The notes below the pieces were generated by a model. It had not been told where the DNA came from, searched no databases, and was given only the letters and a program-made list of their open reading frames with translations. Below are positions 26,454 to 34,987 of a DNA stretch of 64,000 bases, one piece after another. Origin of the DNA: Beijerinckiaceae bacterium (GTDB lineage: Bacteria; Pseudomonadota; Alphaproteobacteria; Rhizobiales; Beijerinckiaceae); the NCBI GenBank assembly GCA_027532775.1, contig JAPZTO010000002.1, positions 496,001 through 560,000 on the forward strand. The letters are read 5' to 3'. Made by a program: the position numbers and the translations under genes. Within the stretch, counting starts at the first letter, position 1, and each line of letters starts with the position of its first letter.

Positions 26454-27781
26454 TGTTCGGCCTGACCAATCCTGAACTCGGCGTGCTGATGCTGGTGCTC
26501 TTCATCGGCTTCATCATGCTGGGCTTTCCGATCGCCTTCACCCTCATGGCCCTCGGCGTGTTCTTCGGCTACATCGCCATGGGCGACACCGTGTTTGCCC
26601 TCGTTGTGCAGCGCGCCTATTCGGTCATGGCGAATGACGTGCTCGTCTCGATCCCGCTTTTCGTCTTCATGGGCTACATCATCGAGCGGGCCAATATCCT
26701 CGACCGGCTGTTCCGCTCGCTGCAGCTTGCGCTGGGCTTCCTGCCGGGTTCGCTGGCCATCGCCACCCTGGCAACCTGCGCGATCTTCGCGACCGCGACC
26801 GGCATTGTCGGCGCAGTGGTGACCCTGATGGGGTTGCTCGCCTTCCCGGCCATGCTCCGCGCCGGGTATGACGTCCGGCTCTCGGCCGGCGTCGTCTGTG
26901 CGGGCGGGTGCCTCGGCATCCTCATCCCGCCTTCGGTGATGCTGATCCTCTACGGGGCGACGGCGGGCGTTTCCGTGCCCAAGCTTTATGCCGCCGCCCT
27001 TTTTCCGGGCCTGATGCTGGCCTCGCTCTACATGCTCTACGTGCTGGTGCGCTGCATGCTCAACCCGTCTCTGGCGCCGAAACTGCCCCCGGAAGAGCGG
27101 AACGTTCCGGTTCTCTTTATCCTCAAGGAACTGGCGCTGAGCTTCTTCCCGCTGACGCTGCTGATCCTCTCAGTACTCGGAGCGATCTTCTTCGGCCTTG
27201 CCACGCCGACGGAAGCGGCAGGTATCGGCTCGATCGGCGCGCTCGTCCTGGCGACGCTCTACCGCTCGCTCGACTATGTGAAGGTTCGGGATTCGGTCTA
27301 TCTCACCGCCCGGACCTCCGCCATGGTCTGCTGGCTGTTCGTCGGGTCCTTTATCTTCTCGTCGATCTTCGGGTATCTCGGCGGGCATGAGCCGATCAAG
27401 ACCTTCATGGCCTGGCTCAATCCGAGCCCGACCGTCTTCCTGATCATCACGCAGCTGATCATCTTCGTGCTCGGCTGGCCGCTCGAATGGACCGAAATCA
27501 TCGTGATCTTTGTGCCGATCTTCCTGCCGCTGCTTCAGCAATTCGGGATCGACCCGGTGTTCTTCGGCATCCTGATCGCGCTGAACATCCAGACGTCGTT
27601 CCTGTCGCCGCCCGTTGCCATGGCGCCGTTCTACCTGAAGGGCGTGGCGCCGAAGCATGTCACGATCAACCAGATCTTCTCGGGCGTCATGCCCTTCCTC
27701 TGGATCGTGCTGGTGGCCATGGTGCTGGTCTATCTGTTCCCCGGGATCGCGCTGTGGCTTCCCGGCAAACTCTATGGATGA
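26453..27781 (+). CDS. TRAP transporter large permease (DctM)
   Basis: A 442-residue permease with about 12 membrane segments that couples sodium entry to substrate uptake. Typical DctM segments are VLFIGFIMLGFPIAFTLMALG, LATCAIFATATGIVGAVVTLMG (both as landmarks), GGCLGILIPPSVMLILYG and LNIQTSFLSPPVAMAPFYLKG. ATG 26453 overlaps the dctQ stop by one base. A GTG at 26450 is an equally coupled alternative. A terminator follows at 27812. Confidence 0.92.
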   Translation: MFGLTNPELGVLMLVLFIGFIMLGFPIAFTLMALGVFFGYIAMGDTVFALVVQRAYSVMANDVLVSIPLFVFMGYIIERANILDRLFRSLQLALGFLPGSLAIATLATCAIFATATGIVGAVVTLMGLLAFPAMLRAGYDVRLSAGVVCAGGCLGILIPPSVMLILYGATAGVSVPKLYAAALFPGLMLASLYMLYVLVRCMLNPSLAPKLPPEERNVPVLFILKELALSFFPLTLLILSVLGAIFFGLATPTEAAGIGSIGALVLATLYRSLDYVKVRDSVYLTARTSAMVCWLFVGSFIFSSIFGYLGGHEPIKTFMAWLNPSPTVFLIITQLIIFVLGWPLEWTEIIVIFVPIFLPLLQQFGIDPVFFGILIALNIQTSFLSPPVAMAPFYLKGVAPKHVTINQIFSGVMPFLWIVLVAMVLVYLFPGIALWLPGKLYG

Positions 27782-27811
27782 TCAACGGTAAACTGCTAGA
27801 CTTCGCCAACA

Positions 27812-27841
27812 AGGGCTGGGATTGTCCCGGCCCTTTCGTTT
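27812..27841 (+). terminator. Rho-independent terminator after the TRAP operon
   Basis: AGGGCTGGGA at 27812-27821 pairs with TCCCGGCCCT at 27825-27834 (one G-U pair, TTG loop), followed by TTCGTTT. It closes the run that starts at 17734 and precedes bciA. Confidence 0.78.
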
Positions 27842-27855
27842 GACGCGGAGCTGTC

Positions 27856-28878
27856 ATGGCCCTTGCCGGAACCTGGCCGGCGCCCTCGCCCTCGCCCCGC
27901 CGTGTGCTCATGCTCGGGGCAACCGGCACGATCGGCCGGGCCACCGTCGAGGCGCTCGCCGCACGCGGGCATGAGGTCATCGCGATCGTGCGGCAGCAGC
28001 CGGCCACGGTTTCCACACTCTGGCCGAAAAGCCTGACCCTGCCCGGGCGGATCCTCCTCCGTCAGGCGGATGTGACCGATGCCGCCTCGTTGCAGGGCGA
28101 CGGCCTGCAGGGTGAGCGTTTCGACGCACTGGTTTCATGCCTCGCCTCGCGCAGTGGCGCGCCTGCCGATGCCTGGGCCATCGATCACAAGGCCCATTGT
28201 GATGCGCTTGCGGTTGCACAGGCGGCGGGGGTTCGGCAGGTCGTGCTGCTTTCGGCGATCTGCGTGCAGAAGCCGCGTCTCGCCTTCCAGCAGGCGAAAC
28301 TCGCTTTCGAGGCCGTGCTCCGGGAATCCGGCCTGCTCCATTCGATTGTGCGGCCAACCGCCTATTTCAAATCGCTGTCGGGTCAGCTCGACCGGTTGCG
28401 CGGAGGCAAGCCCTTCCTGGTCTTCGGGAATGGTGCGTTGACGGCCTGCAAGCCGATCAGCGACGCGGATCTGGCTGCCTATCTGGCGGATTGCCTTGAC
28501 GAGGAGGCGCGCTGGAACCGCATTCTGCCGATCGGCGGGCCGGGCCCGGCCCTGACACCCCGGCAGCAGGGGGAATTGCTGTTTGCCGCGATGGGCCGCG
28601 AACCGCGCTTCCGTTCGGTGCCCGTCGCGTTGCTGGACGCCATCATCGGCGGGCTTTCGCTGGGCGGACGGTTCAGCCCGCGCCTCGCCGCCAAGGCGGA
28701 ACTTGCCCGGATCGGGCGCTATTACGCCACCGAGTCCATGCTGGTGCTGGACCCGGCCATCGGCCGCTATAACGCGGATGCGACGCCGGAAACCGGCGCG
28801 GACACGCTGGCGGCATTCTTTGGTCGGCTGGTGCGCGGCGAGGAAACGATCGACCGGGGGGAACACGCGGTGTTCTGA
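27856..28878 (+). CDS. bciA: BciA-type divinyl (bacterio)chlorophyllide 8-vinyl reductase
   Basis: A 340-residue NmrA/atypical SDR-like reductase. The nucleotide motif VLMLGATGTIGRATVEALAARGHEV (landmark, GATGTIGRA) opens the protein. Then come VSCLASRSGAPADAWAIDHKAH, LLSAICVQKPRLAFQQAKLAFEA, IVRPTAYFKSLSGQ and ACKPISDADLAAYLADCLD, with IGRYYATESMLVLD near the end. These blocks match my memory of BciA, which reduces the C8 vinyl group in bacteriochlorophyll synthesis. No other photosynthesis gene is in the window, in keeping with bciA often lying outside the main photosynthesis cluster. This is the main hint that the host makes bacteriochlorophyll. Confidence 0.85.
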   Translation: MALAGTWPAPSPSPRRVLMLGATGTIGRATVEALAARGHEVIAIVRQQPATVSTLWPKSLTLPGRILLRQADVTDAASLQGDGLQGERFDALVSCLASRSGAPADAWAIDHKAHCDALAVAQAAGVRQVVLLSAICVQKPRLAFQQAKLAFEAVLRESGLLHSIVRPTAYFKSLSGQLDRLRGGKPFLVFGNGALTACKPISDADLAAYLADCLDEEARWNRILPIGGPGPALTPRQQGELLFAAMGREPRFRSVPVALLDAIIGGLSLGGRFSPRLAAKAELARIGRYYATESMLVLDPAIGRYNADATPETGADTLAAFFGRLVRGEETIDRGEHAVF

Positions 28879-28908
28879 GACTAATGAACCGCAGTTTTTG
28901 ATCGGATT

Positions 28909-28982
28909 TGGCTGGGGGACCTGGATTCGAACCAAGACTAACGGAGTCAGAGTCCGCTGTTCTACCGTTAAACTATCCCCCA
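28909..28982 (-). tRNA. tRNA-Gln(CTG)
   Basis: Read on the reverse strand, a 74-nt cloverleaf is complete. The acceptor stem is TGGGGGA/TCCCCCA. The anticodon stem GCGGA/TCCGT encloses loop CTCTGAC with anticodon CTG, the T-arm contains GGTTCGAATCC, and CCA is encoded. It lies 30 bases after bciA in opposite orientation. Confidence 0.97.
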
Positions 28983-28989
28983 CCGCCAT

Positions 28990-29088
28990 GGCGCTCTGAC
29001 GCATTGCCACGGAAGGGCGGGCGCAGGCGCCCGCGAGAGAGCGCCTTCTACTCTCGAAGCTGCCCCTTTGGCAAGGGGTTTGCGCAGC
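28990..29088. repeat. Nested stem-loops in the tRNA-Gln/DUF2865 gap
   Basis: GGCGCTCT (28990-28997) pairs with AGAGCGCC (29038-29045) around an inner hairpin GCGGGCGC/GCGCCCGC (29017-29034). Next to it, CCCCTT (29063-29068) pairs with AAGGGG (29073-29078), extended by GCTGC/GCAGC (29059-29063, 29084-29088). All pairings are perfect. The block lies upstream of tRNA-Gln on the reverse strand and of the DUF2865 gene on the forward strand. Its function is unknown. Confidence 0.5.
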
Positions 29089-29178
29089 CTTCTCCAAACG
29101 AGCGCCGGTTGTCCCGGGAATGGCAAAACTGTTTCGAAATGAAACACTTTTTCCTTGAATTCCGGGACAGGGACGGGC

Positions 29179-29201
29179 TTGGATAACGGGACGTTATCCA
29201 A
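29179..29201. promoter_or_regulatory. Perfect 10+10 inverted repeat upstream of DUF2865 gene
   Basis: TTGGATAACG at 29179-29188 and its exact reverse complement CGTTATCCAA at 29192-29201 are separated by GGA. The centre lies about 50 bases before the ATG at 29243. A 23-bp near-continuous palindrome is long for chance and has no T tract, so a protein-binding operator is the likely reading. The regulator is not identified. Confidence 0.5.
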
Positions 29202-29242
29202 ACCGGGCCGGCGGGTATGCGTCGAGGGAGTTGCGTTGCGTC

Positions 29243-30427
29243 ATGATTCTGTTTCCCCCATCCGGTTCGAATCACACGCTTTGGACGACACGCAAGGCGG
29301 CTGTTCTGGCCTCCGGTGTTGTTGTCGCGGTCGGGACCGGGACGCTTCTCGTCAAGGCTTCTGACAACCCGCGGTTGCATCGAATGGTCGGCGAGATCAA
29401 CCGTCCCGTGCGCGCGGCCGTTGAGCCGTTGCTGGTCCGCCCGGAACGTGCGCTGGTCGATGTCAGCCGCGCCAGCGAAATGCAGAAGCTCGAGGTCCTG
29501 CAGGTCGCTACCCGCCAGCCTGTTCCGGCTCCGGTCGAGCCGCGCGCCGCGACGGTAAACCGTGCGGTGTCACCGGCCGTCCAGGTGGCTGCCCGGCCGA
29601 CAGTTGCGCTTCCAGCCCCGGCCCTGCCCCGCAACCCCGTGATTTCCGAGCCGGTTCCGGCCGTCAATCCGCTCTGGCCGCCAAAGGCGAGCGAGGCGCC
29701 TGTCGCCACGCCGCGGCCCCGGATCAAGCTCCAGACACGCGGGCTGGGCCAGGGCATGCCGATGCCGACCAATTACTGCGTGCGCCTGTGCGACGGATTC
29801 GCCTTCCCTGTCGGCCAGAGCGGCGTTGGACAGCAGGTGCAGGAGGTCGCTTGCCGCTCCGCCTGCCCCGGGGCGGAAACGGCCCTGTTCACGTTGCCGG
29901 CCGGTGCCCGCGACCTCTCCGCGCTTTCGCGCGGTGGCGCGGCCTATACCCGCCTGCCGACCGCCTTCCGCTATCAGCAGCAGGTCAGCCAGGCCTGTTC
30001 CTGCCGGCCTGTGGGAAGCTCACAATCCGCCAATGCCTTCTATCGAGACCTCACCCTGAAGCCGGGTGATGTCATCATGACCAGCTCCGGCGCCCAGCAT
30101 TTCGACGGGGCCAGCCGGTTCCCCTACCAGCCGCGGAATTTCAACGAGGCGGTCAAGCGGCTTTCGTCGCCGCGTGAAATCACGATCATCCGGGCCATGG
30201 AGGTTGCCTCCGTGCGCGGGGCTTTCTCGCCCATGGCGCCGTCTTCCGTCCGGGCGCGTGTCATCGCCGATCTCCAGAAGGCGGACCGGAAAGTGCAGGA
30301 TGATGTGCCGAATCCCTCACCTGTCGGCCATCCGAAAGGGTTCGTCGAATTGCAGGCCCGTGCCGCCGAAGGGCGCGCCATCCTTCCGGTGGTTCGCAGA
30401 ACGCCGGGGCTGGTTGTCCTGAACTGA
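29243..30427 (+). CDS. DUF2865 exported protein
   Basis: A 394-residue protein. A hydrophobic segment at about residues 20-38 (VLASGVVVAVGTGTLLV) is a signal anchor. It is followed by a Pro/Ala/Val-rich low-complexity linker to about residue 165, and then by the DUF2865 domain with YCVRLCDGFAFPV, CRSACPGAE and ACSCRP cysteine motifs. DUF2865 proteins are alphaproteobacterial envelope proteins without known function. The even number of clustered cysteines suggests disulfides in the periplasm. ATG 29243 is preferred. TTG 29231 directly after a GAGGGAG is possible. Confidence 0.75.
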   Translation: MILFPPSGSNHTLWTTRKAAVLASGVVVAVGTGTLLVKASDNPRLHRMVGEINRPVRAAVEPLLVRPERALVDVSRASEMQKLEVLQVATRQPVPAPVEPRAATVNRAVSPAVQVAARPTVALPAPALPRNPVISEPVPAVNPLWPPKASEAPVATPRPRIKLQTRGLGQGMPMPTNYCVRLCDGFAFPVGQSGVGQQVQEVACRSACPGAETALFTLPAGARDLSALSRGGAAYTRLPTAFRYQQQVSQACSCRPVGSSQSANAFYRDLTLKPGDVIMTSSGAQHFDGASRFPYQPRNFNEAVKRLSSPREITIIRAMEVASVRGAFSPMAPSSVRARVIADLQKADRKVQDDVPNPSPVGHPKGFVELQARAAEGRAILPVVRRTPGLVVLN

Positions 30428-30481
30428 ATCGGAAAGCCGGGCGGATTCAACGGGAAGGACCAAACCCTTGGAACTCCTCCA

Positions 30482-30500
30482 GTTTAGACTTCTTCTAAAC
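30482..30500. promoter_or_regulatory. Irr-type iron control element (ICE) upstream of fbpA-like gene
   Basis: GTTTAGACTTCTTCTAAAC carries perfect 7-bp arms (GTTTAGA/TCTAAAC). In the ICE frame it reads TTTAGAC-TTC-TTCTAAA, one mismatch from the TTTAGAA-N3-TTCTAAA pattern I know for rhizobial Irr. It lies just upstream of a promoter-like TTGACG/TAGACA pair and of an Fe(III) binding-protein gene, so iron control fits. The upstream position is more consistent with activation by Irr under low iron than with repression. Confidence 0.7.
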
Positions 30501-30523
30501 TCATGTTTTTACACGGATTTTTG

Positions 30524-30553
30524 TTGACGGGCCACTAAACGGCGCCCTAGACA
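30524..30553 (+). promoter_or_regulatory. Probable promoter of the iron transport genes
   Basis: TTGACG at 30524-30529 (5 of 6 consensus) and TAGACA at 30548-30553 with an 18-bp spacer. The Irr-like site is centred 24-43 bases upstream of these boxes, and the ATG at 30610 follows about 50 bases downstream. Confidence 0.45.
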
Positions 30554-30609
30554 CGCTCATCCTCTTGAACCCTTCGGCGGGCCTTGACCCCGACGACATG
30601 GAGAGAACG

Positions 30610-31635
30610 ATGACGCAGTCCCTTCGCCTGACCCTGCTCGCCGGTGCAACCCTGCTTGCTTCCGGCCTCGTTGCCGCTGCGCAGGAAGTGAACCTCTACA
30701 CGCATCGCGAGCCAGGGCTCATCAAGCCGATCCTCGACAAGTTCACCGCGGAAACCGGCGTCAAGGTCAATCTCGTGTTCGCCGGTTCGGGGCTGGCCGA
30801 GCGCATCCAGTCGGAAGGCGAGCGCAGCCCGGCGGATCTTCTGCTTTCCGTCGATGTTTCGACGCTGACACAGGCCGTTGCTTTGGGCATCACCCAACCG
30901 ATCGTGACGCCCGCCCTCGAAAAGGCGGTGCCTAAGACGCTCCGCGCTGCCGATGGCTCCTGGGTGGCCGTGTCGGCGCGTGCCCGGGTGATCTATGCCT
31001 CGAAGGACCGGGTGAAGGATCCGGCCCTGACCTATGAGGATCTGGCCAATCCGCGCTTCAAGGGCAAGGTCTGCACCCGGCCGGGCACGCATGCCTACAA
31101 TACCGGCCTGATCTCGGCGGCAATTGCCCATATGGGCCCTGAAAAGGCCGAAGCCTGGCTGAAAGGCGTCCGGGCCAATCTCGCCAAGAAGCCATCCGGC
31201 GGTGATCGCGATGTGGCCAAGGACATTGCAGCCGGCATCTGCGATGTCGGTGTCGCGAATATGTATTACGTGGGCCTGATGAATAAGGATCCGAACCAGA
31301 AGGCCTGGGTCGATGCCATCCGCGTTGTCATGCCAAGCTTCCAGAATGGCGGCACGCATATGAACATGTCTGGCCTCGTGCTGACCAAGCATGCCAAGAA
31401 CAAGGCCGAGGCAATCCGGCTGGCCGAATGGCTGGTCAGCCCGGCGGCGCAGGAACTCTATGCAGCCAACAATTTCGAATATCCGGTCGTGGAAGGCGTC
31501 TCCGTCGAGCCCTTCATTGCCGGGTTCGGAAAGCCGCGGGTCGACTCGGTCTCGCTCGATGATGTCGCCAAGAACCGCAAGGCCGCCTCGGAACTGGTCG
31601 AGAAGGTCGGATATGATCTCGGCCCGCAGAGCTGA
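30610..31635 (+). CDS. Fe(III) ABC transporter substrate-binding protein
   Basis: A 341-residue periplasmic binding protein of the FbpA/FutA type. A signal peptide ends near VAAAQE, then come NLYTHREPGLIKPILDKF, VFAGSGLAERI and the iron-ligand tyrosine pair at residues 219-220 (NMYYVGLM). Such proteins bind ferric ion, often with a synergistic anion. ATG 30610 has GGAGAG just upstream. An ATG at 30598 is less likely. The gene is followed by a permease gene, and the Irr-like element upstream supports iron as substrate. Confidence 0.9.
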   Translation: MTQSLRLTLLAGATLLASGLVAAAQEVNLYTHREPGLIKPILDKFTAETGVKVNLVFAGSGLAERIQSEGERSPADLLLSVDVSTLTQAVALGITQPIVTPALEKAVPKTLRAADGSWVAVSARARVIYASKDRVKDPALTYEDLANPRFKGKVCTRPGTHAYNTGLISAAIAHMGPEKAEAWLKGVRANLAKKPSGGDRDVAKDIAAGICDVGVANMYYVGLMNKDPNQKAWVDAIRVVMPSFQNGGTHMNMSGLVLTKHAKNKAEAIRLAEWLVSPAAQELYAANNFEYPVVEGVSVEPFIAGFGKPRVDSVSLDDVAKNRKAASELVEKVGYDLGPQS

Positions 31636-31653
31636 CCGGTCCCTCCCCTGCGG

Positions 31654-33288
31654 ATGAGCACGGCGCCATCAACCCTTCTTCCCCATGAGGCCGGCCCTGC
31701 CCGGCCTCGTCTGCGTTGGCAGCCCATGGCCATGGTCATCGGGCTGCTTGCCGTTCTGGTCGGCTTGCCGGGACTGGGCTTTTCCAGCCTGATGACCGGC
31801 GCGGCCCTGACGGCCACCGGGCTCTCGCCAACGCAATGGCACACCGTGAAGGAGATGGGCCAGCTCCTGCTGGGCGTTGGTCTGGTTGCGGGTTCGATCG
31901 GGCTGATCTCGGCCTGGCTGGTCTCGATCTACGAGTTTCCCTTGCGGCGCTGGCTGGAAATCGGGCTGGCCCTGCCCCTTGCCTTCCCGACCTATCTCGC
32001 CGCCTATGTCGCGGTAGACCTGCTCGATTTTTTCGGCCCGGTCCAGACCGCCTATCGCGCAGTGACGGGCGCGCGCTCGGCTGCGGACTACGCCTTCCCC
32101 GACATCCGCACCCTCGGCGGCGCCATCTTCGTGCTTGGCCTCGTGCTGTCACCGTATGTCTATCTCGGTTGCCGGATCATCTTCACCCGGTCCGGGCGCA
32201 GCGTGATCGATGCCGCACGCCTTCTCGGTGCCCACGGCCCACGCCTGTTTTTCCGCGTCGGCCTCCCGATCGCCATTCCCGCGCTCGTGACGGGGCTGGT
32301 GCTGGTCAGCCTGGAAACGCTGAACGATATCGGCGCGACCGAATTCCTCGGGGTCTCCAGCTTTTCGGTGGCCATCCGGGATTACTGGCTCAACCGCAGC
32401 GACCTGCCCGGTGCCGTCCGGCTGGCCGCACTGCTGCTGGTCATGGTCGGTTTCCTGCTGTTCCTGACGCGGAAACAGGATGGACGCCGGCAGCCGGTTG
32501 CCTCACGGGGCGGCGCCCGCCCGTCCCGCATTCCGCTCCGGAAGGTACCGGGGATTCTCGCGGCCTTCGCTGCAGGCCTTCCGGTCCTGCTCGGTTTCCT
32601 GCTGCCGACCGGGTTCCTGATCTGGCGGGCTATCCAATATGCGGCTCAGCAACGCGCGGATGCGGAGCTGATGCATGCCGTCTTGTCCAGCCTCGTGCTG
32701 GGTGTCGCGGTGGCCGGTGCTGTTGTGGTGGCGGGTGCCCTCGTGACCATCGGCATCCGGATCGTGCCGAAGCTGCGCAATGCCGGCCGCCTCTCGACCC
32801 TCGGATATGCCGTGCCTGGCACTGTTCTCGTCCTGTCCATCTTCCCGGTCATGCGCTGGGCGGACGGGCTGGCGGGTGCTGCCGGCCTCTCCCTGGCGGT
32901 TTCGGGCACGCTGGCGGGCATTACCTTTGCTCTCATGGTCCGCTTTCTCGGCATCGGCGTCACCCAGTCGATGCTCGCGCTCGACCGGCTGCCGCGCTCG
33001 ATTGACTGGGTGGCCCGTATTCATGGCATGAGTGACTTCCGGCTGGCGTGGCGCGTCCATGTGCCGGCCATGGCGCCGGGACTGCTGATTGCCGCCATGC
33101 TGGTCTTCATCGACACGGTGAAGGAACTGCCGGCGACGCTGCTGATGAGACCGCTGAATTTCGAGACCCTCGCCACGCGCGCCTATGCCCAGGCGAGCGC
33201 CGGGGTGTTCGAGCATGCCGCACTGGAATCGCTGGCGATCCTCGCCCTGAGCGGACTCGCGGCGCTGATCCTCATCCGCAAGGGTTGA
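31654..33288 (+). CDS. Fe(III) ABC transporter permease (FbpB type)
   Basis: A 544-residue double-length permease with two binding-protein-dependent transport domains, about 12 membrane spans in total. The first half carries AARLLGAHGPRLFFRVGLP and the second carries a RIHGMSDFRLAWRVHVPAMAPG coupling segment (landmark). This fused layout is normal for FbpB/AfuB. It directly follows the binding protein. No ATPase gene (fbpC) follows: the next gene is a CoA-transferase subunit. The ATPase must be encoded elsewhere or shared. Confidence 0.88.
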   Translation: MSTAPSTLLPHEAGPARPRLRWQPMAMVIGLLAVLVGLPGLGFSSLMTGAALTATGLSPTQWHTVKEMGQLLLGVGLVAGSIGLISAWLVSIYEFPLRRWLEIGLALPLAFPTYLAAYVAVDLLDFFGPVQTAYRAVTGARSAADYAFPDIRTLGGAIFVLGLVLSPYVYLGCRIIFTRSGRSVIDAARLLGAHGPRLFFRVGLPIAIPALVTGLVLVSLETLNDIGATEFLGVSSFSVAIRDYWLNRSDLPGAVRLAALLLVMVGFLLFLTRKQDGRRQPVASRGGARPSRIPLRKVPGILAAFAAGLPVLLGFLLPTGFLIWRAIQYAAQQRADAELMHAVLSSLVLGVAVAGAVVVAGALVTIGIRIVPKLRNAGRLSTLGYAVPGTVLVLSIFPVMRWADGLAGAAGLSLAVSGTLAGITFALMVRFLGIGVTQSMLALDRLPRSIDWVARIHGMSDFRLAWRVHVPAMAPGLLIAAMLVFIDTVKELPATLLMRPLNFETLATRAYAQASAGVFEHAALESLAILALSGLAALILIRKG

Positions 33289-33427
33289 GCGGGTTTCCGG
33301 TCTCCGAACAAACGCGGGAAGGCGCAACACGCGCTTTGCAACGCAGCGGCTCTTCTCTATGACTTCGCCGTCAACAGGTTTCGAAGGCGGGGGCATACCC
33401 TGCCCTCCATTCGGGAGGAGTGGCTGG

Positions 33428-34159
33428 ATGAGCAAGGTTTACACGGATGCCAAGGCCGCATTGGCGGGTGTCCTGAAGGACGGAATGACCATCATGGCGG
33501 GTGGCTTCGGCCTCTGCGGCGTTGCCGAGACGCTGGTCGAGGCGATCCGCGAGGCGGGCGTGAAGGATCTCACCGTGATCTCGAACAATGCCGGCGTGGA
33601 CGGGATCCATCTCGGCAAGCTGCTCGAAACACGGCAGATCAAAAAGATGATCAGCTCCTATGTGGGCGAGAACAAGCTGTTCGCGCAGCAATATCTCTCC
33701 GGCGAGCTGGAACTCGAATTCAACCCGCAGGGCACTTTGGCCGAGCGCATCCGCGCGGGTGGTGCCGGCATCCCGGCCTTCTTCACGGCGACGGGCGTGG
33801 GCACGCTTGTTTCCGAAGGCAAGGAAATCCGCGAATTTCCGAATGACCCGCATTTCAAGGGCCGGAAATACGTGATGGAAACCGGCCTCTGGGCCGATGT
33901 GGCGCTCGTTCACGCCTGGAAGGGCGATACGGAAGGCAATCTCGTCTACCGGAAGACGGCGCGGAACTTCAACCCGATGATGGCCACGGCCGCGACGGTG
34001 ACGATTGCCGAGGTCGAACACCTGTTCCCGGCCGGCGAGATCGACCCCGACAATATCCATACGCCGGGGATCTATGTGAAGCGGATCGTCCATGTTCCGA
34101 ACGCGCCGAAGCGGATCGAGAACCGGACTACCCGTCCGCACCCCGCCCCGCAGCATTGA
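33428..34159 (+). CDS. scoA: 3-oxoacid CoA-transferase subunit A
   Basis: A 243-residue alpha subunit of succinyl-CoA:3-ketoacid (acetoacetate) CoA-transferase. The N-terminal family segment is [21 protein letters not shown], and [36 protein letters not shown] and [18 protein letters not shown] follow as landmarks. ATG 33428 has GGGAGGAG upstream. The enzyme activates acetoacetate with CoA from succinyl-CoA. It could serve the acetoacetate released by the BKACE enzyme at 23475. Confidence 0.92.
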   Translation: MSKVYTDAKAALAGVLKDGMTIMAGGFGLCGVAETLVEAIREAGVKDLTVISNNAGVDGIHLGKLLETRQIKKMISSYVGENKLFAQQYLSGELELEFNPQGTLAERIRAGGAGIPAFFTATGVGTLVSEGKEIREFPNDPHFKGRKYVMETGLWADVALVHAWKGDTEGNLVYRKTARNFNPMMATAATVTIAEVEHLFPAGEIDPDNIHTPGIYVKRIVHVPNAPKRIENRTTRPHPAPQH

Positions 34160-34175
34160 GCCCCGGAGACAGATC

Positions 34176-34817
34176 ATGGCTTGGTCCCGTGAAGAAATGG
34201 CCGCCCGCGCCGCGAAGGAGCTCAAGGACGGCTTTTACGTGAATCTCGGCATCGGCATCCCGACGCTGGTGTCGAACTTCATTCCCGCGGGGATGAGCGT
34301 TCAGCTGCAGAGCGAGAATGGCATGATGGGGATGGGACCCTTCCCCTACGAGGGCGAGGAAGACCCCGATCTCATCAATGCCGGCAAGCAGACCGTCACG
34401 GAGCTGCCCACGACCAGCTATTTCTCGTCGGCTGACAGCTTCGCCATGATCCGTGGCGGTCATATCGACCTGTCGATCCTCGGCGCGATGCAGGTGGCCC
34501 AGAACGGCGATCTCGCGAACTGGATGATCCCGGGCAAGATGGTCAAGGGCATGGGCGGCGCGATGGATCTCGTTGCCGGCGTCAAGAAGGTCGTCGTGGT
34601 CATGGAGCACGAGGCCAAGGGGGAATCGAAACTGCTCAAGGCCTGCACCCTGCCACTGACCGGCGCGGGTGTGGTTGACATGGTCGTGACCGATCTCGGC
34701 GTGTTCTCGATCGACCGGACCGGCAGGGAGCCGATGCGCCTGCTCGAGCTCGCCCCTGGTGTCACGCTCGAGGAGATTACGTCCAAGACCGAAGCCGATT
34801 TCGTCTCGGCCCTTTGA
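34176..34817 (+). CDS. scoB: 3-oxoacid CoA-transferase subunit B
   Basis: A 213-residue beta subunit. The catalytic glutamate is Glu47 in [13 protein letters not shown], which forms the enzyme-CoA thioester. [18 protein letters not shown] precedes it and [18 protein letters not shown] follows. It lies 16 bases after scoA and is followed by a strong terminator. Confidence 0.93.
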   Translation: MAWSREEMAARAAKELKDGFYVNLGIGIPTLVSNFIPAGMSVQLQSENGMMGMGPFPYEGEEDPDLINAGKQTVTELPTTSYFSSADSFAMIRGGHIDLSILGAMQVAQNGDLANWMIPGKMVKGMGGAMDLVAGVKKVVVVMEHEAKGESKLLKACTLPLTGAGVVDMVVTDLGVFSIDRTGREPMRLLELAPGVTLEEITSKTEADFVSAL

Positions 34818-34836
34818 TCCCTCATCCGACTTCCGG

Positions 34837-34870
34837 CAGGCCGGGCCTTTGTGCCCGGCCTGTTGCGTTT
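34837..34870 (+). terminator. Rho-independent terminator after scoAB
   Basis: A perfect 10-bp stem, CAGGCCGGGC (34837-34846) with GCCCGGCCTG (34853-34862), has a 6-base loop and is followed by TTGCGTTT. Confidence 0.82.
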
Positions 34871-34876
34871 CAGCCT

Positions 34877-34906
34877 TTGACCTGCCTCCTCCGGGTTTGC
34901 TAGAAG
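34877..34906 (+). promoter_or_regulatory. Probable promoter of the AsmA-like gene
   Basis: TTGACC at 34877-34882 and TAGAAG at 34901-34906 with an 18-bp spacer, about 80 bases before the start codon and right after the scoAB terminator. Confidence 0.5.
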
Positions 34907-34987
34907 GTGGCTGCGGGGTATCCCGTCCAGCCCTAGGCGGGTCACTTTCGCGCGCTCAGCCGCGCTCGTCGCGGAGCCAATCGCCGC

